Below, one piece after another: positions 23,791 through 34,693 of a DNA stretch of 64,000 nucleotides. The stretch's first letter is position 1; each line of letters starts with the position of its first letter. The DNA is from Sphagnum compactum (taxonomy: Eukaryota > Bryophyta > Sphagnopsida > Sphagnales). The translations under genes and the position numbers were made by a program. Location of the stretch: positions 17,412,213 through 17,476,212 of the forward strand of contig OZ234493.1 in assembly GCA_965153455.1 (NCBI GenBank), in the 5' to 3' direction. The notes under the pieces are model-generated. The model had not been told where the DNA came from and did no database searches. It was given only the letters and a program-made list of their open reading frames with translations.

Positions 23791-25270
23791 TAAATTGGCC
23801 TTGTTAATGGCTTAAAAAAGACCTCTTCTCAAAGTGACTGCAGCTCCTTTTGGAGTCCAGAGACACCGGAACTTACAATCTGTCGATAGACCCGATGAAC
23901 CTCTTTTTGTTTCTTTCGGCATGAACCCCTTTCCTAACATGACCCTATTGCTTCCGATGGGAGATACATATCTGCATTGGTTTATCCAGAAGGTGGAAAA
24001 AAACATGGGGGTGAAAGAACTTAAAGCACTGTTCATTCAGGGAGAGAACCGGATGGTCTCCGTACGAGGAACAAATCTAATGTTCCTGCTGTTGGTGTGT
24101 GGGCATTTTTATAGGATATTATGAGCAAGAAGTTGATGAATCGACCGGACACATATTGCATCTACCGAGCTCGCAACCGTCCCGGCAAAATCGGCGAGAC
24201 GAGGGAGGCCCGATTGTTACAAATGGAGCTGTTGTTCCCCAAAGAGGGGGTGCTCTTGGTACTAAAATTCACTGCATCCTCTTCGCTGATTTTCTCCCTG
24301 CAAGCACATCATGTTGGTAAATGCATTTCTCTTGTACTCCCAGTTCTGAAAGAGCTGTATATGTGATGGAGAGTTACGAAATAGAGTCCTCTTCGCCCAT
24401 TGTGATCCGGATTCTTTTGCAACAATCTTGGGCATCAGTACGACATCCTCTGAACTTGTGCTATACATATTTAATGCTGCAAGAAGTCTGTAGGAATTAG
24501 AAACTCTGTGTTACAGCAAGTTAAAATCGAGGACTTTGCATGCAATTGTAGTTCTCTTTCTGGCGTCTTACCCTGGTTGGTATGTGGGTGGTTTCGAACT
24601 GGGGTGCATAAAAGATATGTGGGAGCAACAGAAAGACGCATGGAAAAAGAGGCAAGTATCATACGATCCCAAAGACCAGGCTATCTTGGATCCAATCTTT
24701 GCAGGAGCAGCGGCAACTCACAACCCCGATCGAAACCCAAGTCAGAACTTCCACGGATCAGATTATTTTCAAGCTTTGGTGAGAGATGTTCCTTTGCATA
24801 CTACGTTCATAGTACCTGCTTTCCTGGTCCGGTCCTGACGCTAGGCTACGTCATCCTTCCATCCACGCTGGGCCTTCGTGCCATCAGACTTATTTTTTCT
24901 GTTCATACTGCAATACTTACGCTGTATGTGCTGTTATATTTCTCTTAAGACTCCCAAACCCCCTCTCTTTTGATGGCTTTAGAGATTGAGGGATTGGACT
25001 CAAGTACAGAGATTGCGACGATGAAAACACTAGGTAGGCAGAGGCATATCTATAGAAGCTGCAAATTTCTGTAAGCACTTTGGTGCTCTTATCGAGCTAT
25101 ACTTGATCTCTGAGATCCGAGCGATCTTCAATCGGCGAGGGTCCTTGTCTGCACTGAACCACAAAGAAAGGAGGAAACAGGAGAGACCGTGATAATCAAT
25201 CGGGGTGCTGAAAGCAGGTGCATTCGAGGGATGCTTAGAGACTACTCTTGCAGAAATACTGGGCAGAAAC
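23790..25270 (+). other. Unassigned plus-strand open frames, possible decayed gene
   Basis: Protein-like frames follow one another on the plus strand: about 23834-24124 (with FVSFGMNPFPNMTLLLPMGD), 24121-24366 (with RARNRPGKIGETREARLL) and 24536-24838 (with DPIFAGAAATHNPDRN). They look more like exon remnants than random sequence, and the next recognisable exon downstream is the HAD 5'-nucleotidase one. I do not recognise the family, and relation to that exon is only inferred from order and strand. Confidence 0.35.
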
Positions 25271-25279
25271 AGTACCCAC

Positions 25280-25390
25280 ATGGAAGACCATCGCGAGGAA
25301 TTTTTTGCAGCCATACACTAAGTTTGCGTACGATCACCACTACTATCGGATATGACATGGATTACACCCTCGTCCACTATAATGCGAAGG
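25280..25390 (+). pseudogene. Exon fragment of a HAD-superfamily 5'-nucleotidase
   Basis: Around 25280-25390 the plus strand encodes GIFCSHTLSLRTI followed by IGYDMDYTLVHYN and then a GT. Cytosolic purine 5'-nucleotidases of plants and animals carry an FCNR.L..R.I..IGYDMDYTL.HYN stretch, in which the two aspartates are the HAD motif I nucleophile and acid/base. The aspartates are kept here. Downstream sequence to 25740 stays open in this frame but does not clearly continue the family, so this is treated as a partial or decayed copy. Confidence 0.6.
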
Positions 25391-25744
25391 TGAAAACAAC
25401 GCCGTTATCTCTAGCATACGTGATCTTTGAGCAGGCATGCCAAAGTCTCCGTCAATATGGTTCATGCATGGCGAGTATGAAAATAAGCTCCCTTAATGTG
25501 TGCCGGATGACATTCGTCAGCAGAAGAAATACGGAGTCAGTTCGTTCTGGTGCTCGAATCCTGTACAACTATCCTCATGGCCTGCTTGATTATCCGCGCC
25601 TCTTGTTCGGCATGTCATTCGAGCGTTCTATGATACGCGTACTCGATGTGAGAATAAAACATCTAGAAAATTTCCCTCTGTTCATGACCGACATTGTTGT
25701 CGATAAAAAAGACTGCGTTCCATTATGGGCTTCCTTCTGAAGGC

Positions 25745-26290
25745 ACCCTAAAAAAAACTCCATACCTCCACCCCCCTCCCCCTCAACAGTAAAAAAAAAG
25801 AAAATAAAAATCAAGGTGCACCCTTTGTTTGGTCTTTGCTGTGAGGTTCCCTCAACAGTAGAAAAAACAGAAAAAAAAAACAAGGTGCACCCTTTGTCTG
25901 GTCTTTGCTGTGAGGTCCCCTCAACAGTAAAAAAAAAGAAAAAAAAAATCAAGGTGCACCCTTTGTCTGGTCTTTGCTGTGAGGTCCCCTCGATAGTAAA
26001 ATAAACAGAAAAAAATAAAATCAAGGTGCACCCTTTGTCTGGTCTTTGCTGTGAGGTCCCCTCAACAGTAAAAATAAAAAAGAAAAAACAAAATCAAGGT
26101 GCACCCTTTGTCTGGTCTTTGCTGTGAGGTCCCCTCAACAGTAAAAAAACAGGAAAAAAAAAATCAAGGTGCACCCTTTGTCTGGTCTTTACTGTGAGGT
26201 CCTCTCAACAGTTAAAAAAAAGAAAAAAGAAAATCAAGGTGCACCCTTTGTCTCATCTTTGCTGTGAGGTCTGTTGCAGGCCAGTGGGTT
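25745..26290 (+). repeat. Tandem array of ~72-bp units, about seven copies
   Basis: Units contain AAGGTGCACCCTTTGTCTGG, then TCTTTGCTGTGAGGTCCCCT, then CAACAGTAAAAA with a variable A-rich spacer. Copies begin near 25811, 25883, 25952, 26024, 26096, 26168 and 26235. Differences sit mainly in the A-rich spacer. No coding function is apparent. Confidence 0.9.
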
Positions 26291-27035
26291 TCAACCGACC
26301 CCTCCCCCCATAATCAATTTGTGAAAAAAATAACCCCCTACCCTCTCCACAATGAAAAAAACATTTCTAGAAAACCCTATTAACCCCTTTTCCCCCTCCT
26401 CCTTCCATATTTCCAATGAAGGGACCCTAAAAAAAACTCCATACCTCCACCCCCCCTCCCCCTCAACAGTAAAAAATAAAATTAAAAAAATAAAATATCA
26501 AGGTGCACCCTTTCTGTTGCAGGCTGGTGTGTTTCAATCGACCCCTCCCCCCATAATCAATTTGTGCAAAAAAATAACCCCCTACCCTCTCCACAATGAA
26601 AAAAACATTTCTAGAAAACCCTATTAACCCCTTTCCCCCCTCCTCCTTCCACATTTCCAATGAAGGGATCATAAAAAAAACTCCATACCTCCACCCCCCT
26701 CGCCCTCAACAATAAAAAAATAAAAAATCAAGGTGCACCCTTTCAAGTTCTCCCCTTGCACAATGAGACCTAGTAATTCCCCTGGCCCAGTAAAAAATAA
26801 TTTATCATAGTTACCAGCAGTAAAAAAAGGTACAAAAAGTAACAAACCTCACCCCTTTCGATAGTAAAAAGTAACTTCTAAAATTTACGAGCAGTAAAAA
26901 AAGTAACAAAAAGTGAAAAAGGTCAACAAAAAAAGCCTGCCACTACGGGAGAACAGCCTGCCACTACGCCCCCTTTTTTGTGGTCAAACAGCCTCCAGCC
27001 TGCGTCCTTACGGGCGTAGTGGTCAGATCATATGT
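26276..27035 (+). repeat. Duplicated ~240-bp module plus CAACAGTAAAAA / GGTGCACCC repeats
   Basis: Two near-identical modules (about 26276-26516 and 26517-26745) share CGACCCCTCCCCCCATAATC and AAAAAACATTTCTAGAAAAC. They lead into GTAAAAAGTAAC-type repeats and a CAGCCTGCCACTACG module. Related pieces occur near 18410, 27480, 37000, 44800 and 46230. Confidence 0.8.
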
Positions 27036-27825
27036 ATAGGCTATTCGAAAATAAAACAAAATAGCCTGAGAAACTGAAAAAAAAAAACACAAAAAAAAAG
27101 GGAGAGAAAGAATCATCAGAAAAAATATTAGTAATCTTTTTCGTTTTGTGGAAATGAAATTTCACTTTCTAATTATTATTTAGAAAACCTTTTTGAAAAA
27201 AAATTGAAAAAAGAAAAAGAAAAGGAATGCATAAAACACAAAGAAAGAAGAAAGAAAGACCGAAACAAAAAAAAGATAAAGAAATGGGGACCTTATATTC
27301 TTATATAGTAAAGGACGTCGTGGACGAAATGAAGCTTTCCATCCATCCGTCCGTCGCGTCATCCATCCAAACACAACAAATATATATCTTAAAAAGGGAC
27401 CCTAAATGTACCCATTTCCCCGTCCTCCTTCCACCCTAAACCCATATATCTAGGGGAAAAAATGTACCCATTTCCCCCCCCCCCTCAACAGTAAAAAAAA
27501 AAATTAAAAAAATGCATCAAGCTGCACCCCTAAACCCCCCCTCGCACAATCAACCCAATATAAACCCTGGCCCTTCTCCATAGTAAAAAGTAATTTCCTA
27601 AAACTTACGAGCAGTAAAAAAAGTAACAAACATACCCCTCTCAGCAGTAAAAAGTAATTTACAAAACTTACAACCAGTAAAAAAAGTAACTAAAAATGAA
27701 AAAAATCAACAAAAAAAGCCCGGCACTGCGCGAAAACAACCCAGCACTCCTGTGTATTTTCTCCGGTCAAATAGCCCACAGCCCACGGCATTACACTCGT
27801 AATGCTCCGATTACTAAGATAGCTT
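27035..27825 (+). repeat. Repeat C, copy 2
   Basis: It matches 17965-18780 in the same orientation and module order, from GGCTATTCGAAAATAAAAC through GAAGCTTTCCATCCATCC to GTAATGCTCCGATTACTAAG, and again runs into a CGCTTTA-type array. Identity is high by eye, so the duplication is recent or homogenised. Confidence 0.85.
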
Positions 27826-29210
27826 TCTCTCGCTTACCGCGCTTTATCGCACTCTCTACTCCTTATTGCGCTTTATCTCACTTTCTCCCCCCTTACCTCG
27901 TTTTATCACGCTTTCTCCTGCTTTTCCCTGCTTTCTCTTGCTCACCACGCTTGATCCTGCTTTTTGCGCTTACTGCACTTGATCGCGCTTTTTCCTGCTT
28001 ATTTCACTTTACCCGCGCTTTCTCCCACTTACCGCGCTTTATCGCACTCTCTACTGCTTATTGCGCTTTATCTCACTTTCTCGCCCTTACCTCGCTTTAT
28101 CACGCTTTCTCCTACTTATTTCGCTTTGCCCCCGGTTATTGCGCACTTTATCGCACTATCTCCCGCTGACCACGCTTATTGCACTTTATCGCGCTTTCTC
28201 CTGTTTATTGCACTTTACCCCGCTTTCTCCCCCTTACCGCGCTTTATCGTGCTTTCTTAAGCTTATTTCACTTTACCCCCCCTTTCCTCCGCTTATTGCG
28301 CACTTTATCGCACTTTCTCCCCCTTACCGCACTTTTTCGCGCTTTCTACTCCTTATTGCACTTTACCCCGCTTTCTCCCGCTTACTCTGCTTTACTCTTC
28401 TTTCTCTTGTGTACCACGCTTTATGTTGCTTACAACGTTTTATCGCGCTTTCTCCCACTGATCGCACTTTACCCCGTTTTCTCTTGCTTATTGCGCTTTA
28501 TGGTGTTTTCTCTCGCTTATTGCGCTTTTCCCCGCTTACCGCACTTTACCCCGCTTTATTTCGCACCCTACCCTTTAACCCGCTTTCTTTCGCTTAATGT
28601 GCTTTAAGTCGGTTCGCCCCAGTCATCTTCGCTTTATCGCGCTTTAACTCCCTTTATGTCGCTTACCTCGTTTTAAGTCGCTTTTCTTGCTTTACCCTGC
28701 TTTCGCCCGCTTTGCCGCATGTTAACTTGTTTTATTGCGCTTTACCCTGCTTTACACGCTTTAAATTGTTTTTCACCGCTTTACCTTGCTTATGCCCGAC
28801 GTATCCCTTTATCCTCTTTCATGCCCGATTCTCCATTCTTTCCACCTTCTCTTTTTCATGCCCGCCTTTCTGTTTTCGCCCTCCTTATCCTTTTATGCCC
28901 CGTTATGCCAAACTTCCCCGCGTTTGCAAACTTATGCTCAACTTGCCCTTATTTCTTATCCTTATGCCCCACTTATTCGCATTTCTCTCATCCGCCTTTG
29001 TGAAAACTCGGTTTCTCTCATTCACGTTTGCCGAAACTGCGTTTTCCCATTCCCGGTTTGCCTCAACCTTCGTTTTTGCACTTTGTGTTTCCTCAATATG
29101 CCTTTGTTGCAACTGCCTTTATCAAAATCCGGTTTCATTCATCTACGTTTCCGAATACCTGCTTTTCCTCATCCGCTGTCGTGAAAACCTTCCTTGCCGG
29201 ATCTGCCTTT
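27820..29210 (+). repeat. CGCTTTA-type array 2
   Basis: Degenerate units around CGCTTTATCGC and GCTTTCTCCCGC fill about 27820-28790. They fade into pyrimidine-rich and CCGGTTTGCC-type units to about 29210. Open frames of up to 228 codons through it have the compositional repetitiveness of the array and are not genes. Confidence 0.85.
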
Positions 29211-29239
29211 GCTCGATATATTTTGTATCTTCCCAACTT

Positions 29240-29830
29240 CACAATTTTCAACAAAAACAAATCTCCCGCCGACTTCCAAACACTTCAAAATGGGGGGGGG
29301 GGGGGTTCGTCTGGACGGAATCCCGAAAAAATGACCAAAATTATGTCAAAGTGTCGTGGAACAAAAAATCGCCAACCTTTTATATCTTCCAAACTTGACA
29401 ATTTTCAGCAAAACTAAATCCTTCACTACCTTCAAAACACTTCAAAATGAGGGGGGGGGGGGGGGTCGGTCTAGACATAATCTTTAAAAAATAGACCAAA
29501 ATTATGCTAAACTTGGCATAACTCCATAAATTCTGCAAAACCTGGACCTGCAGAAGTCAAACCCCCCCTGTATCTTGCAAATGGTGATAGATTATGAAAA
29601 TCTCTTTGCATCGTCTTGTTTAAAACATTTCAAAATGGGGGGGGGGGGGGTAGGCCACCTCCGAATATAAGAAAAAATACCGCAATTCGCTCAAAATGCC
29701 CATCAAACATAAAAACCCGAAATTTCCTACATCTTGCAAACTTGGCACTTTTGAGCAAAAATAACTCCACCACGAGCTTTAAAACACATGAAAATGGGGG
29801 GGGTAAGTCCTTTCAAAACTTTCAACATGT
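29240..29830 (+). repeat. Poly-G repeat family, copy set 1
   Basis: Units of roughly 150-190 bp each carry a CAAAATG + poly-G tract: 14 G at 29292-29305, 15 G at 29451-29465, 14 G at 29637-29650 and 8 G near 29796-29803. Between tracts lie shared phrases such as CTTGCAAACTTGGCACTTTT. The G runs could form G-quadruplexes on the plus strand. Related units occur at 37339-37730. Confidence 0.85.
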
Positions 29831-29894
29831 ATCATAATTAACCTTTTATGCCTTCATCTATTTGCCCCCACTGAAATAATGAATAAATATAGGA

Positions 29895-30295
29895 AAGAGG
29901 ATGGAGACTAGACCAGAGCCTCTTGAGCCAGGAAGTTATTGTCTAGAATGTTTCTTCCTTCTACAAAACCGGTTTGGTTTGGTCTGATCGCGAGAGGAAG
30001 GAATTCTTCGATTCTTCTACCTAAAGTTTTGGCAATGATCTTGTTTATGCTTCCCAAAAGTGTGATTGGGCGCCCATTCCCCAGTTCTGAGTGCTCCCCT
30101 ACTTGGGAATCAGGGTGATCATGCCCTCGTTAATGTGTTCTGAGGTCAATCCCCATGCTAACATGGCCTTGAAAGCTAGTAGTCACGTGGGGGCTACCTC
30201 ATTCACGTATTCTTGAAAGAATTCTGTTGGGATTCCATCGTTATTAAAAACGTTTTTGACGTCAACTTGCATCATCGCCCAATCAAGGTGTCGGT
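29895..30295 (-). pseudogene. LINE reverse transcriptase fragment
   Basis: The minus strand, read in shifting frames, gives NDGIPTEFFQEYVNEV, NEGMITLIPK, a GRPITLLGSINKIIAKTL stretch and QTGFVEGRNILDN. These are the conserved fingers/palm blocks preceding the catalytic Asp motif of plant LINE reverse transcriptases. Internal stops and frame changes mark it as dead. No catalytic YADD box is visible in this fragment. Confidence 0.7.
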
Positions 30296-30332
30296 TGAGG
30301 AAGGCTCTAATGCCAAAAATGATGGTCTCCTA

Positions 30333-30520
30333 GCATAGTTATGACATTCTTGGTGCGAGAATGTTACGGAAGCCCAAAGAAGCAAGAATTTTTAACGAAT
30401 TTTATAGATCCACCAGTGTAATTTGGCAAACATTTGCGGGTCAAGAATGTTTTGACAAGGTGCTAAATGAAGAATTTTAAAGAATTTTAATGTGCAAAAT
30501 GAAGGATGTCATCACTAGGT
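30333..30520 (-). mobile_element. Small TIR element E, minus-oriented copy
   Basis: A roughly 180-bp AT-rich element is bounded by TGACATTCTT-type termini: a perfect one at the left and an imperfect one (AAGGATGTCA) at the right. It is the inverted counterpart of the copy at 30883-31055. It has no coding capacity, so MITE-like. Confidence 0.6.
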
Positions 30521-30736
30521 CTCCTAGCCTTCAGGGGTCAATATTCCAAACTGATGGGGGGATAAGTACTTTTGAAAGGCCCCCTCAAACTATAGGACAA
30601 TGGAATGATTAATAAATCCAATAAACACTTCACCTACGGGAATAACACGAAGACCCTCGAGTTTCGAGCCTAAAACATTAGGCTAAAACAGCTTGACATT
30701 ATCGACTGTAGTGCCCCGACCGTGAGTTCTGTATGT

Positions 30737-30895
30737 CGCTATCACGTCTGGCAAAAATGGGGAGCGCCCCATGACATCATTCTTTCCTGGCCTTTTGTCA
30801 TGCGTGCTGAAGCTGTCTTCGAGAGAGAAGTTGACCCCCCTGGAGTCCGAGGGTACCGTGTAGGAGGCTTCTCCTACCCTAGTGATGACATTCTT
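30737..30895 (+). pseudogene. LINE zf-RVT domain fragment
   Basis: The plus strand encodes VWQKWGAPHDIILSWPFVM and DPPGVRGYRVGGFSY, nearly identical to the intact C-terminal LINE frame at 48427-49103. Both ends are cut: on the left it joins a GCCTAAAACATTA-containing repeat, on the right element E. The same left junction occurs at 50510. Confidence 0.75.
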
Positions 30896-31055
30896 CATTT
30901 TGCACATTAAAATTCTTTAAAATTCTTTGTTTAGCACCTTGTCAAAACATTCTTCACCTGCCAATGTTCACCAAATTACACTGGTTGATCTATAAAATTC
31001 GTTAAAATTCTTGCTTCTTTGGGCTTCCGTAACATTCTCGCACCAAGAATGTCAT
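30883..31055 (+). mobile_element. Small TIR element E, plus-oriented copy
   Basis: The element runs from TGACATTCTT to AAGAATGTCA, perfect 10-bp terminal inverted repeats, and contains AAAATTCTTTAAAATTCTTT and TTGGGCTTCCGTAACATTC. With the copy at 30333-30520 it forms an inverted pair separated by about 360 bp. Another copy lies at 50625-50815. It is non-coding and likely a MITE. Confidence 0.7.
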
Positions 31056-31059
31056 AACT

Positions 31060-31300
31060 ATGATAATACTTGAGAGTTTGTTGCCACCACAAATGCTCCC
31101 CTGGATACCTTCCAAACTCACCCGACACCGCAAAAGTGCTTGTTGTTTTATTGACCCCCAATATTCCTCTCACGAACATTCTGTGTACTTGTTGTCACCC
31201 TTTCGCCCCTGTACAACTTGTCCACACCTCGCAATCGTGGCTCAGTATTGGGCGTACCGGTGAATCGAGCAACTGGCACATTACTTCCGGATTTGTTCCT
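31060..31300 (-). pseudogene. Fragment of a second LINE family (C-terminal region)
   Basis: On the minus strand the stretch reads GVNKTTSTFAVSGEFGRYPG with WWQQTLKYYH. This matches the post-reverse-transcriptase region of plant and animal LINEs, where a FLR.ILGV...T block is followed by E.GR.P and W...L.Y. Frames shift and no full ORF remains. Related copies lie at 46930-47400 and 50820-51047. Confidence 0.6.
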
Positions 31301-32240
31301 TGCTATTCCTTCCCTGCATCTTGCAAACCCAACAAAAGGATCCAAGGATAAAAAATATATACTACGACAAATTGAAAAAAAATAGGAAAAGAAAAATAAA
31401 CGATCAAAATTAGACGAATAAATAAAAATGAATGAATAAGTACAACCAATAAATACGACCGAATAACCATAAGAAACGTTCGGTAAGAAGAAGAACATGG
31501 AAAAGGGCGAAAAATGAGGATTCCGAAGAAAGATGGGAGGACAAAAAAAGGGGGAAGAAAATGCCTTCTAAAAGTCCAAGAAAAAATACAAGAAAAAAAA
31601 GGAAGATAAGAAGAAAGGAAAAAATCCGAACTGGAATAGCCTGTGGTCTCCTGATAACCAAAAAAAAAATGCAAAAAAAATTCCTTTCGAAGATGTGCAA
31701 AACAAAACCCCAAAAAAAAAAAAAAAAAAAAAACTGTTTTTTCAACACAAAACCCCCTCGCCGAAATATATATATGTACCCTTGACCTCTCGCAATCTAT
31801 GGAAAAAAAAGTTCACTATTTCAACACCTCCGCCCATGCATTTTCCTAAAATAACGTTCGCCTCTTGTCCCACCTCTCTTCCAAAACCCCGAAAAAAAAA
31901 CCGATCCTCACACACCTTCGCTCCCTTCTAGTCAAATAGCCCAAACGTTAGAAACTTCAATATCAAAATTAATTCTTCTTCAAGGGGCCAAGAGGATGGA
32001 AAGAGAAAAATAAAAACAAACAATCACATTCTAATCCTAAACCCACCTTGAACAAGAAATTAATCTTTTCCTGACATCCCCCCCCCCCACCCACGGGGTG
32101 TGCCAGCTTCCCATTGGTTACACTCGTGAAAAGTTGGACACTTGCAGCGCCTGGATGGACTGTGACGGGGCCCCCTATTTTTTTTCCCTGCAATTCCTTT
32201 ACATATATATATACCTCCAAAGGCAATTATTTCGGATTTT
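31300..32240 (+). repeat. Repeat D, copy 1
   Basis: Low-complexity A-rich sequence with landmarks ACAAAAGGATCCAAGGATAA, AAACGTTCGGTAAGAAGAAG, CCCCTCGCCGAAATATATAT and GGTGTGCCAGCTTCCCATTG. Lys/Phe-rich open frames in it are artefacts of the base composition. Other copies lie at 32340-33030, 47880-49700 (interrupted) and 51050-52090. Confidence 0.85.
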
Positions 32241-32339
32241 TATTCCTGGTGTAAATTCAAAAAACAAATCTTCCGGATTTGTTCCTCGCTCTTCGTTTTG
32301 TACTTGTTCCTTCCTATCCTTCCCTCCATCTTGCAAACC

Positions 32340-33030
32340 CGACAAAAGGATCCAAGGATAAAACAATATATACTACGACAAATTGAAAAAAATAGGAAAA
32401 GAAAAATAAACGATCAAAATTAGACGAATAAATAAAAATGAATGAATAAGTACAACCAATAAATACGACCGAAAAACCATAAGAAACGTTCGGTAAGAAG
32501 AAGAACATGGAAAAGGGCGAAAAATGAGGATTCCGAATTAAGATGGGAGGACGAAAAAAGGGGGAAGAAAATGCCTTTTAAAAGTCCAAGAAAAAATACA
32601 AGAAAAAAAAGGAAGATAAGAAGAAAGGAAAAAATCCGAACTGGAATAGCCTGTGGTCTCATGATAACCAAAAAAAATTCCTTTGGAAGATGTGCAAAAC
32701 AAAACCCCCAAAAAAAAAAAAAAAAAACTGTTTTTTCGACTCAAAACCCCCTCGCCGAAATATATATATGTACCCTTGACCTCTCGCAATCTATGGAAAA
32801 AAAGTTCACTATTTCAACACCTCCGCCCATGCATTTTCATAAAATAACGTTCGCCTCTTGTCCCACCTCTCTTCCGAAACCCAGAAAAAAAACCGATCCT
32901 CACATACCTCCGCTCCCTTCTAGTCAAATAGCCCAAACGTTGGAAACTTCCGTATCAAAATTAATTCTTCTTTAAAGGGCCCAGAGGATGGAGAGAGAAA
33001 AATAAAATAAAACAATCACAATCCAATCCT
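32340..33030 (+). repeat. Repeat D, copy 2 (tandem)
   Basis: It matches copy 1 from the ACAAAAGGATCCAAGGATAA landmark through the CCTCGCCGAAATATATATAT stretch and stops before the CCCACGGGG part. The joined right flank is a (CCTA)n-type low-complexity run to about 33230. Confidence 0.85.
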
Positions 33031-33049
33031 AAACCCACCTATCAAATTT

Positions 33050-33300
33050 CCTACCTACCTATGTGCTTCTTTTCCTACCTCCCCGGCTCTTGTACCTACT
33101 TTCTCGTTTCCTGCTTTCTCACTACCCACCTTACATACCTTCTCACTATTTCTCTCAAAACCCACCCCTTACCTACCTACCTACCTACGTGCCTGCCTGC
33201 CTAAACCACCCCTTACGTACCTACCTACCAACTATCCACCTACCGCTGTTTTGTGCGACGGACTATCCACCTACCGCTGTTTTGTGCGACGGATTTGCCG
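33050..33300. repeat. CCTA-rich low-complexity run and 31-bp direct duplication
   Basis: A pyrimidine-rich run with repeated CCTACCTA is followed by a 31-bp tandem duplication at about 33231-33293, which contains CACCTACCGCTGTTTTGTGC twice. Confidence 0.8.
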
Positions 33301-33310
33301 TTGCTGCAGC

Positions 33311-34010
33311 CGCCTCTTCTTCGAACCTCTTCTTTCACTGAACCTCTTCTTCGAGCTTTTCCGTTTTTTCTCTTCTTCCAAGTCTTTCGCGCAACCTCTT
33401 CACGCGTTCCCTTTTCGTCTCACGCTCTACGACTTCGACAAACAGCTTCGTTTCTCTCGCACTGTACTCAGTCGGTACGCTGTGTTCTCGGATCCTACCT
33501 TACCACCGTGGTATCATGGAAGAAGCTGACCGGTGATGCTGATAAGAGCATGTCTTAAGGAGCTCCTTCGGATGCTCCTGTTGGCGCAAATCCTGCTCTG
33601 GAAGCCCGTATCGCTCCTGACGTGCAGGTACATCTTTTTTTTCTTCCGCGGGGGATTTGCCGCCTTTTCTTCGAACCTCTTCTTTCACTGAACCTCTTCT
33701 TCGAGCTTTTCCGTTTTTTCTCTTCTTCCAAGTCTTTCGCGCAACCTCTTCACGCGTTCCCTTTTCGTCTCACGCTCTACGCCTTCGACAAACAGCTTCG
33801 TTTCTCTCGCACTGTACTCAGTCGGTACGCTGTGTTCTCGGATCCTACCTTACCACCGTGGTATCATGGAAGAAGCTGACCGGTGATGCTGATAAGAGCA
33901 TGTCGTCAGGAGCTCCTTCGGATGCTCCTGTTGGTGCAAATCCTGCTCTGGAAGCCCGTATCGCTCCTGACGCGCAGGTACATCTTTTTTTTCTTCCGCG
34001 CGGGATTTTT
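33311..34010 (+). repeat. 350-bp tandem duplication of an exon-like segment
   Basis: Copies at about 33311-33660 and 33661-34010 are nearly identical. Each ends in a plausible exon: an open frame with DADKSM and then a short Ala/Pro-rich stretch ending in LEARIAPDAQ before a GTACAT donor. In copy 1 the frame is broken after ATGTCT by TAA (near 33556). Copy 2 reads TCGTCA there and stays open. The product is not recognised. The upstream CT-rich part could be a leader or promoter-proximal region. Confidence 0.7.
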
Positions 34011-34019
34011 GTCTTTCTT

Positions 34020-34540
34020 TCGATGTACCGAAGAGAGACACGGGAATTTGAGACGGCTTAATTGGTGCTCGCTTTGGATTTTTGAGGAGATTTGCGATCG
34101 CGCTTCAGGGTTTTTCACCGATGCTGTATTGCAGAGTGGCTGTTCGAGTCGGTTGAGAGAGAGACAGACAGAGAGAGAGAGACAGAGAAGCAGCACTTGG
34201 GGTTTAGTCACCTCTTCTCCTGTTTCTTCTCGCGTTAGAATTTCTGAAAATTGATTGTGTATTTGTGCCTCGGTACGATTGCCTTGCGTCGTGTGTTTCC
34301 AAACCGTAGCATCATGGATTGCTCTCGACGTGCAGCTCGACCACGGTGAGATGTTGTTGGGTGTATGAGTTTTGATTCTCATAAAGAATATGAGCACAGA
34401 ATTCCTACGTTGCTTGTTGTGTTCGCAGGCACTGCATTGTTGGTTTTACCAGATGCTGCTGAACGGAGGGGCAAATGGGTCTCTTCGTTATGCTTTCAAT
34501 TTGAACCTTTCTGCATGCACTACACATGTAGTACACATTG
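34020..34540 (+). other. Intron-like sequence between duplicated exon and myosin exon
   Basis: No supported exon was seen. It includes a GA-rich microsatellite at about 34158-34190. The short open stretch near 34430-34490 (ALHCWFYQMLLNGG) has an upstream CAG but no family match. Confidence 0.4.
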
Positions 34541-34583
34541 TCAAGTTATGTGTAACACCTAGTTACTTGGTGTTCATTTGCAG

Positions 34584-34693
34584 GGCGTACTTGAGGCCGT
34601 GAGAATCAGCTGTGCTGGCTACCGAACAAGACGCACCTTTTATGAGTTTCTCGACCGCTTTGGGCTGCTTGCTCCTGAGGTCCTTGAGGGCAA
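34584..34693 (+). pseudogene. Class XI-type myosin motor exon (isolated)
   Basis: A 110-bp exon lies between TTTGCAG and GTAAGTG. It encodes [20 protein letters not shown] followed by [16 protein letters not shown]. In plant myosin XI motor domains the block G.LEAIRISCAGYPTR..F.EF..RFG.LAPE.L is a hallmark of the segment after the relay/SH1 helix region. Splice sites are intact and the reading frame open, but neighbouring myosin exons were not found within several kilobases. It is therefore an isolated or duplicated fragment, not a complete gene. Confidence 0.8.

Noticed and set aside
25795-26280. Regular ~72-bp repeats that could suggest a CRISPR array
   Set aside because: The genome is eukaryotic, the spacers are A-rich variants of the same sequence, and no cas-like gene is present.
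28061-29417. Plus-strand frames of 94-228 codons
   Set aside because: Composition-driven frames in array 2 and its pyrimidine-rich tail; no domain.
31303-31931. Lys-rich and Phe/Leu-rich frames of 74-136 codons in repeat D
   Set aside because: Products of A-rich sequence, repeated in each D copy with phase changes.
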